Shown piece after piece: positions 13,781 to 17,515 of a stretch of DNA of 17,515 nucleotides (its first letter is position 1; each line of letters begins with the position of its first letter). The stretch comes from CAZJNX01 sp964547415. GTDB taxonomy: Bacteria; Pseudomonadota; Alphaproteobacteria; Rhizobiales; Amorphaceae. The notes under the pieces were generated by a model, which was given only the letters and a program-made list of their open reading frames with translations, did no database searches and was not told the DNA's origin. A program made the translations under genes and the position numbers. The stretch lies in the NCBI GenBank assembly GCA_964547415.1, contig CAZJNX010000097.1:1-17515 (forward strand), written 5' to 3'.

Positions 13781-13842
13781 CTGGCGATGCCGCTCCGGGG
13801 CCAGCGCACCTGGCGGTGGGTCCCGCCAAGCGCGCCGCAGGG

Positions 13843-14202
13843 TCAGGCGAACGGGTCGGTCACCACCACGTCGCCGTCGCGGACGTCGGCGAGGGTGGCA
13901 TTCTCCACGATCGCGACGTTCGCCCGGTCGACGGCGAAGACGACGCCCACCGGCAACCCGTCCACGACGGTCGGGTTCTCGCCCGCGAGGGCGAGGCTGC
14001 GGGCGAGGGCGCCCATGTCGAGGACATCGACGCCGAACGCGAAGTCCTTGATCCGGTCCCGGCCGAACGCGGTATCCTGGAAGACGAAGCGGTCCGCCCC
14101 CTCCTCGCCGCACATCCGGTCGTCGCCGTCGCTGTCGAAGCGGAAAGGGGGGACAGTGGCACAAGGGAGACGGCGACGGGGGCGGTGGGCGCGCGGGACC
14201 AT
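13843..14202 (-). pseudogene. 5'-truncated RTX protein remnant
   Basis: The reading frame encodes an RTX C-terminal cap with only about one and a half degenerate calcium-binding units (DGDDRMCGEEGADRFVF), where intact genes have arrays. After it come RIKDFAFGVDVLDMGALA and a short terminal domain ending TLADVRDGDVVVTDPFA, the usual layout of an RTX C-terminus. Upstream of about 14136 the frame turns into an arginine-rich stretch unlike any RTX domain, and no repeats appear in other frames, so the 5' part seems deleted. An ATG at 14202 would give 119 residues, so a short expressed protein cannot be excluded. It lies 68 bases after the oxidoreductase gene. In one repeat unit the usual glycine is cysteine (Cys31). 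Confidence 0.55.
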
Positions 14203-14270
14203 CAACCGCGGCCGTGGGCCACGGTGCGTCGTGCGCGGCCGGTCGGCCGGGCGAGGGGGGCCTGCCGGCC

Positions 14271-15500
14271 TCAGCGTTCGGCGATCGTGCCGTCCGCGGC
14301 GAGGCGGACCCAGCCCTCGCGCGCCGCCGAGCGATACATCGCGTCGATGAGGGCGACGTCCCTCAGCCCCATGGCGCCGGGCGTCCGCGGCTCGAAGTCC
14401 TCGATGACGGCCCGGGACAGGTGGTCGATCTCGCCGGTGAACTGGCTCGCCGGCGTCCGGGCGACCGGAACGCGCCGTGCGCCGACGTCGCCCCCCGTCT
14501 CGTACAGGCGGTTGTCCGCGTAGGCCGTCGCCGGGTCGAGGAGGGCGGTCCCGCCGGTGCCCAGCACCTCGATGCGGTTCTGCGCCATCGTGTGGGTGGC
14601 GACGGTGGCGAGGGCGCCGGAGGGGAAGACGAGCTGGGCCGTCATCATGTCCTCCACCTCGCGGAAGCGCACGTCGTCCGGCGGGTTGGAGATCGTGGCG
14701 AGGAGGGCCGAGGGCGTCTCCTCGAGGAAGTAGAGCGCGCCGTTGAGGGCGTAGATCCCGATGTCCATCATCGACCCGCCGCCCGCGAGTTCCCTCAGCA
14801 CCCGCCACTCGTCCCGCGGCCGCGACAGGTCGAGGGGGCGCATGGTGGCGGCGAGCACCATCTTCGCCTCGCCGAAGGCGCCCTCGCGGCGCATGGCGCG
14901 GGCCTGCACGTTGTGGGGCTCGAAGTGGGCGCGGTAGGCGATCATCAGCCTGGTGCCGGCAGCCTCGGCCGCGGCGATCATCTCGCGGCACTCCGCCACC
15001 GTGTTCGCCATCGGCTTCTCGCACATCACGTGCTTGCCCGCCCGGTGCGCGCGGATCGTGTACTCGGCGTGGAGCCCGTTCGGCAGCACGACGTAGACGA
15101 CGTCGATGGACGGGTCGTCCGCGATCCGGTCGAACGTGTCGTAGTCGTGGATCGCCGCATCCGGGACGCCGTAGCGGGCGGCGACGTGCTCCGCCTTGGC
15201 GCGGTTGCCCGACACGAGGCCGGCGAGGCGCGCCGTCTGCGAGCGCGTGACGGCCGGGATCACGTGGTTGAGGGCGAAGGCGCCGAGGCCGACGACGCAC
15301 CAGCCGAGGCGCTCGCCCGGCGGCAGCGGCATCCTGAGGTCGGCCTCCGGGAAGGGCCGGCCGGTGGCCTCGCCCGGAATGTCCGGAAGGTCGCCCGGCT
15401 CGGCGCTGGCGGCGCCTGCGGCGGCCGCTCCGGCGGCGGTGCCGGCGGCGGCCTTGAGAAAGGATCGGCGGCACAGGGCGGCGGGACGGCTCGTCTGCAT
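14271..15500 (-). CDS. Tat-exported Gfo/Idh/MocA oxidoreductase, glucose-fructose oxidoreductase-like
   Basis: This 409-residue protein resembles Zymomonas glucose-fructose oxidoreductase along its length. The first 35 residues are a Tat signal (CRRSFLKAAAGTAAG, ending ASAEP), indicating export folded with its nicotinamide cofactor. Next come a linker (ATGRPFPEADLRMPLPPGER), the Rossmann motif VVGLGAFALNHVIPAV, VYVVLPNGLHAEY, and the catalytic-region motif VMCEKPMAN with Lys162. The substrate domain has RELAGGGSMMDIGIYALNG with Tyr250 at the catalytic tyrosine position. The start at 15500 has AGGAG 7 bases upstream. It is flanked by two RTX loci on the same strand. It may oxidise an aldose in the periplasm; the sugar specificity and whether NADP is tightly bound cannot be read here. 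Confidence 0.9.
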   Translation of the reverse strand: MQTSRPAALCRRSFLKAAAGTAAGAAAAGAASAEPGDLPDIPGEATGRPFPEADLRMPLPPGERLGWCVVGLGAFALNHVIPAVTRSQTARLAGLVSGNRAKAEHVAARYGVPDAAIHDYDTFDRIADDPSIDVVYVVLPNGLHAEYTIRAHRAGKHVMCEKPMANTVAECREMIAAAEAAGTRLMIAYRAHFEPHNVQARAMRREGAFGEAKMVLAATMRPLDLSRPRDEWRVLRELAGGGSMMDIGIYALNGALYFLEETPSALLATISNPPDDVRFREVEDMMTAQLVFPSGALATVATHTMAQNRIEVLGTGGTALLDPATAYADNRLYETGGDVGARRVPVARTPASQFTGEIDHLSRAVIEDFEPRTPGAMGLRDVALIDAMYRSAAREGWVRLAADGTIAER

Positions 15501-15935
15501 GGCACGGCTCCTGGCGTCCGCCCGGCGGGCGGCGGGGGTTTTCAGGGGCCGGCGGGCGGTCCCGTCCGCGCACGGACCGGCGCAGGCGGCAGGCGCGGCG
15601 ACCGGCCGGCGATGCCCGGGGCAACGCCTGGTGCGGCCGGTCGTTCGTGGAGCGCTGGAAAAGAATCCGCCACCCGTCGGCGGCCCGATCGCTCGACGGT
15701 CGGTTCGATCGAGGCTCGCGCCCGGCGCGGGTCGCGTCACGAGCCGCTTCGCTTCCTCCCTCGACGGGACCCGCGCCTCGCGGGTCCGACCGTGCGGCTT
15801 CGCCGGACGGCCGGTCCCTGCGCCTTGCCAGCGGACCGGCCCCGGGGCAGGGTCCTGGCCGGAATCCGGCCCGCGATGCGATCTGGTGCGACGCCGCGCA
15901 CGGCGGCCCTGCCTCCGGTCACGGGGACGCCGTCG
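15501..15935. other. 435-base gap without a gene, rich in inverted repeats
   Basis: No frame here gives family-like protein. The region must hold the promoter of the leftward oxidoreductase, but I found no convincing -35/-10 pair. Inverted repeats include GGACCCGCG (15767-15775) with CGCGGGTCC (15779-15787), and GACCGGCC (15600-15607) with GGCCGGTC (15635-15642). The former may act as a transcript end for the upstream RTX gene, though it has no T-tract. Confidence 0.6.
15767..15787 (-). terminator. Hairpin downstream of second RTX gene, possible terminator
   Basis: A perfect 9-bp stem with a 3-base loop lies about 150 bases beyond the RTX stop in the leftward direction. No T-tract follows, so terminator function is uncertain. 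Confidence 0.3.
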
Positions 15936-17288
15936 CTAGATGACGAGGTCCGGCACGGGCAGGTGGCTGACGATGAAGTCGTCGGCCGTGAGGTCGAGGT
16001 GGCCCACGAGGCGAACGTTCAGGATCGACGCACCGCCGTCGAACGTCAGCACGTTGAGCTCCGTGAAGTCGCCGAGGACATCGTTGTGCGCATGGCTGTA
16101 GAAGATCTGGTCGTGTGACCAGTCGGGCTGCTCGCCGGCGCCGAAGAACAGCGCGTCGTGGGCGACGATCCGGCTGACGTCGATCAGGTCGGTCCCGACC
16201 TCGAAATCGCCGATGACGTCGGGGGAGCCGAACGGGCTGTCCGCGACGGCGCCGAAGGCGAAAACGTCCGTGCCGCTGCCGCCGAACAGGCTGTCGATCC
16301 CCTCGCCGCCGGACAGCTCGTCATCGCCCGCCTCGCCGCGGATCTGGTCGGCGCCCGCCCCGCCCAGGATCGTGTCGTCGCCGCCCGCCCCGAACAGGAG
16401 GTCGTCGCCGGCCAGGCCGCTGAAGGCGTTCGCCCCGTCGTTCCCTTCGAGGATGTCGAGGTGGGCCGAGCCCATCAGGTGGTCGATCCCGTCGAGCACG
16501 TCGCCGGACGCCTCGCCGCCGACCGCCGTGCCGAGGGCGAGGCTGATCGCGACGCCCGCGTCCGAGGTGTGGTAGCTCGCGACCGCGCTCCCTGCGAGGT
16601 TGACGAGCGTGTCCGCCCCCGCGCCGCCGACCAACACCAGCATCTCGCCCTCGTAGGCGATCATGTGGTCGTCGCCCCCGTTGCCGAACACCCAGCCAGG
16701 CCCCTCGTCGACCATGGCGTCGTCGCCCGCGCCGCCGTGGATGACGTCGAAGCCGTCTTGTCCGTAGAGCGAGTCGTCGCCGTTGCCGCCCTGGATCAGG
16801 TCGTCGCCGTCGCCGCCGACGATGCGATCGGCCCCGTCGCCGCCGTCGAGGGAATCGTCCCCCTGATCGCCGCGCAGGAGGTCGTTGCCGGCGCCGCCCG
16901 AGACGGCGTCGTCGCCGTGGCCGCCGAACAGATCGTCGTCGCCGGCCTCGCCGGACAGCACGTCGTCGCCGAAGCCGCCGACGACGAGGTCGTCGCCGTG
17001 GCCGCCCGAGAGCGCGTCGGCCCCGTCGCCGCCATGAAGCTCGTCGTCGTCGTTGGCGCCCCACAGCGTGTCGTCGCCGCGCCCGCCCCAGAGCGTGTCG
17101 TTTCCGATGCCGCCGATGAGGAAGTCGTCGCCGTCGAGGCCGTGGATCTCCTCCGCCGCACTGGTTCCGATCAGCGTGTCGTCGTCGTTCGTGCCGTGGA
17201 TCACCGGGACGGGCGATTTCACGATCGGCTCGACCCCGAAGACGCCGGGGCTGTTCGCCTGAATACGCTTCAATATCGTGTCGAACAT
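15936..17288 (-). CDS. RTX-type calcium-binding protein (complete, two repeat blocks)
   Basis: This 450-residue secreted-type RTX protein lacks a signal peptide, as expected for type I secretion. After a 30-residue leader (MFDTILKRIQANSPGVFG) comes a first block of about 18 nonapeptides (residues 32-193, for example GGRGDDTLW, GGHGDDLVV, GGNGDDSLY). A spacer of about 88 residues (194-281) includes the recurrent non-repeat module SYHTSDAGVAISLALGTAVGG ... LDGIDHLMGSAHLDIL. A second block of about 7 units follows (282-345), then the cap FAFGAVADSPFGSPDVIGDFEVGTDLIDV and a C-terminal tail ending DLVI. No enzyme domain is seen, so it may be structural or adhesive; this is inference. The ATG at 17288 has a modest AGGA site 11 bases upstream. 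It differs from the RTX protein at 7011 in domain order and N-terminus, so they are not recent duplicates. Confidence 0.92.
   Translation of the reverse strand: MFDTILKRIQANSPGVFGVEPIVKSPVPVIHGTNDDDTLIGTSAAEEIHGLDGDDFLIGGIGNDTLWGGRGDDTLWGANDDDELHGGDGADALSGGHGDDLVVGGFGDDVLSGEAGDDDLFGGHGDDAVSGGAGNDLLRGDQGDDSLDGGDGADRIVGGDGDDLIQGGNGDDSLYGQDGFDVIHGGAGDDAMVDEGPGWVFGNGGDDHMIAYEGEMLVLVGGAGADTLVNLAGSAVASYHTSDAGVAISLALGTAVGGEASGDVLDGIDHLMGSAHLDILEGNDGANAFSGLAGDDLLFGAGGDDTILGGAGADQIRGEAGDDELSGGEGIDSLFGGSGTDVFAFGAVADSPFGSPDVIGDFEVGTDLIDVSRIVAHDALFFGAGEQPDWSHDQIFYSHAHNDVLGDFTELNVLTFDGGASILNVRLVGHLDLTADDFIVSHLPVPDLVI
16254..16445 (-). repeat. RTX repeat array, second block (about 7 units)
   Basis: About seven nonapeptides (GNDGANAFS through GGSGTDVFAF) lead directly into the C-terminal cap. 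They are tandem 27-base units at the DNA level. Confidence 0.8.
16710..17195 (-). repeat. RTX repeat array, first block (about 18 units)
   Basis: About 18 tandem 27-base units encode GGxGxDxLx nonapeptides. The first two (NDDDTLI, GTSAAEEIH) and the last are degenerate, marking the edges of the beta-roll. Confidence 0.85.
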
Positions 17289-17308
17289 GGTTCAAAAGAT
17301 CCTGCATG

Positions 17309-17515
17309 TCATGCCGTCACTGGCACGACGTGCAGATGGGCGGCGATCCGCGCGGCGATCGTGTCGGACGTCACGGAATTGACGCTGGCCAGCGCGCCGC
17401 CGCGCAAACAGGCGAGAGCCGGGCGCTCGTCTTGCGACGGCGGCCTCGAGGGCGGGACGCCGGGGGGGCAACTGTGTTTTTTGAGCTCGGGCTCACCAAG
17501 GCGAGGTCGATCCAC
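17309..17515 (-). CDS. Uncertain ORF cut by the right edge, C-terminal end only
   Basis: An open frame enters from the right edge and stops at 17309, 20 bases before the second RTX gene. Its last 30 residues (SVNSVTSDTIAARIAAHLHV and the end VVPVTA) look protein-like, but the preceding stretch is proline- and arginine-rich and not recognisable. A run of seven G (17462-17468) and an A/T run of six lie within it, either of which could hide a frameshift or mark this as non-coding promoter DNA of the RTX gene. I do not recognise a family. Confidence 0.25.
   Translation of the reverse strand: MDRPRLGEPELKKHSCPPGVPPSRPPSQDERPALACLRGGALASVNSVTSDTIAARIAAHLHVVPVTA

Noticed and set aside
13843..15624. 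A leftward 593-codon frame joining the RTX remnant to sequence over the oxidoreductase
   Set aside because: Only the last roughly 98 codons look like real protein; the rest is an out-of-frame shadow of the oxidoreductase gene.
17479..17495. Hairpin GAGCTCGGGCTC next to a run of six T, considered as a terminator
   Set aside because: On each strand the homopolymer is on the wrong side or is A-rich, so it does not have the hairpin-then-U order of an intrinsic terminator.

Overview
The window is very GC-rich and gene-dense and looks like chromosome from an alphaproteobacterium, most likely of the Hyphomicrobiales (Rhizobiales) type. The basis is the S9 protein with its alphaproteobacterial N-terminal extension, a TRAP transporter operon, and the gene order metY / CoA-binding protein / enoyl-CoA hydratase-like protein / PaaI-type thioesterase / rplM / rpsI, which I recall from that group. 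The order assignment is inference. I see no tRNA, rRNA, CRISPR array, insertion sequence or phage gene.

Region 1 (1-6834) is a metabolic module of two divergent transcription units. Leftward runs a class V aminotransferase of the serine/alanine/aspartate-glyoxylate type, then dctP, dctQ and dctM of a TRAP transporter (dctM runs off the left edge). Rightward runs one large fused FAD/iron-sulfur 2-hydroxyacid dehydrogenase. A plausible joint role is uptake of a carboxylate, oxidation of a 2-hydroxyacid to a 2-oxoacid such as glyoxylate, and transamination. The substrate cannot be read from the sequence.

Region 2 (7011-11872) is all leftward: an ECHDC3-like crotonase whose stop overlaps the start of a SAM-dependent methyltransferase, a CoA-binding protein, the O-acetylhomoserine sulfhydrylase MetY, and an RTX protein with 24 uninterrupted calcium-binding nonapeptides.

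Region 3 (12019-13780) is rightward: a PaaI-like thioesterase, then the ribosomal operon rplM-rpsI. The operon has a well-formed promoter, a leader of about 200 nt with a hairpin next to the ribosome binding site, and a strong terminator.

Region 4 (13843-17515) is leftward and accessory in character: a 5'-truncated RTX remnant, a Tat-exported glucose-fructose oxidoreductase-like enzyme, a 435-base gap without a gene, a complete second RTX protein, and an uncertain ORF cut by the right edge. No type I secretion genes are present, so export of the RTX proteins would depend on a system encoded elsewhere.

I found nothing that is clearly a new biological system. The best leads are the aminotransferase-TRAP/oxidase module, the crotonase lacking both catalytic glutamates and coupled to a methyltransferase, the rplM leader, and the cluster of three RTX loci around the Tat oxidoreductase.
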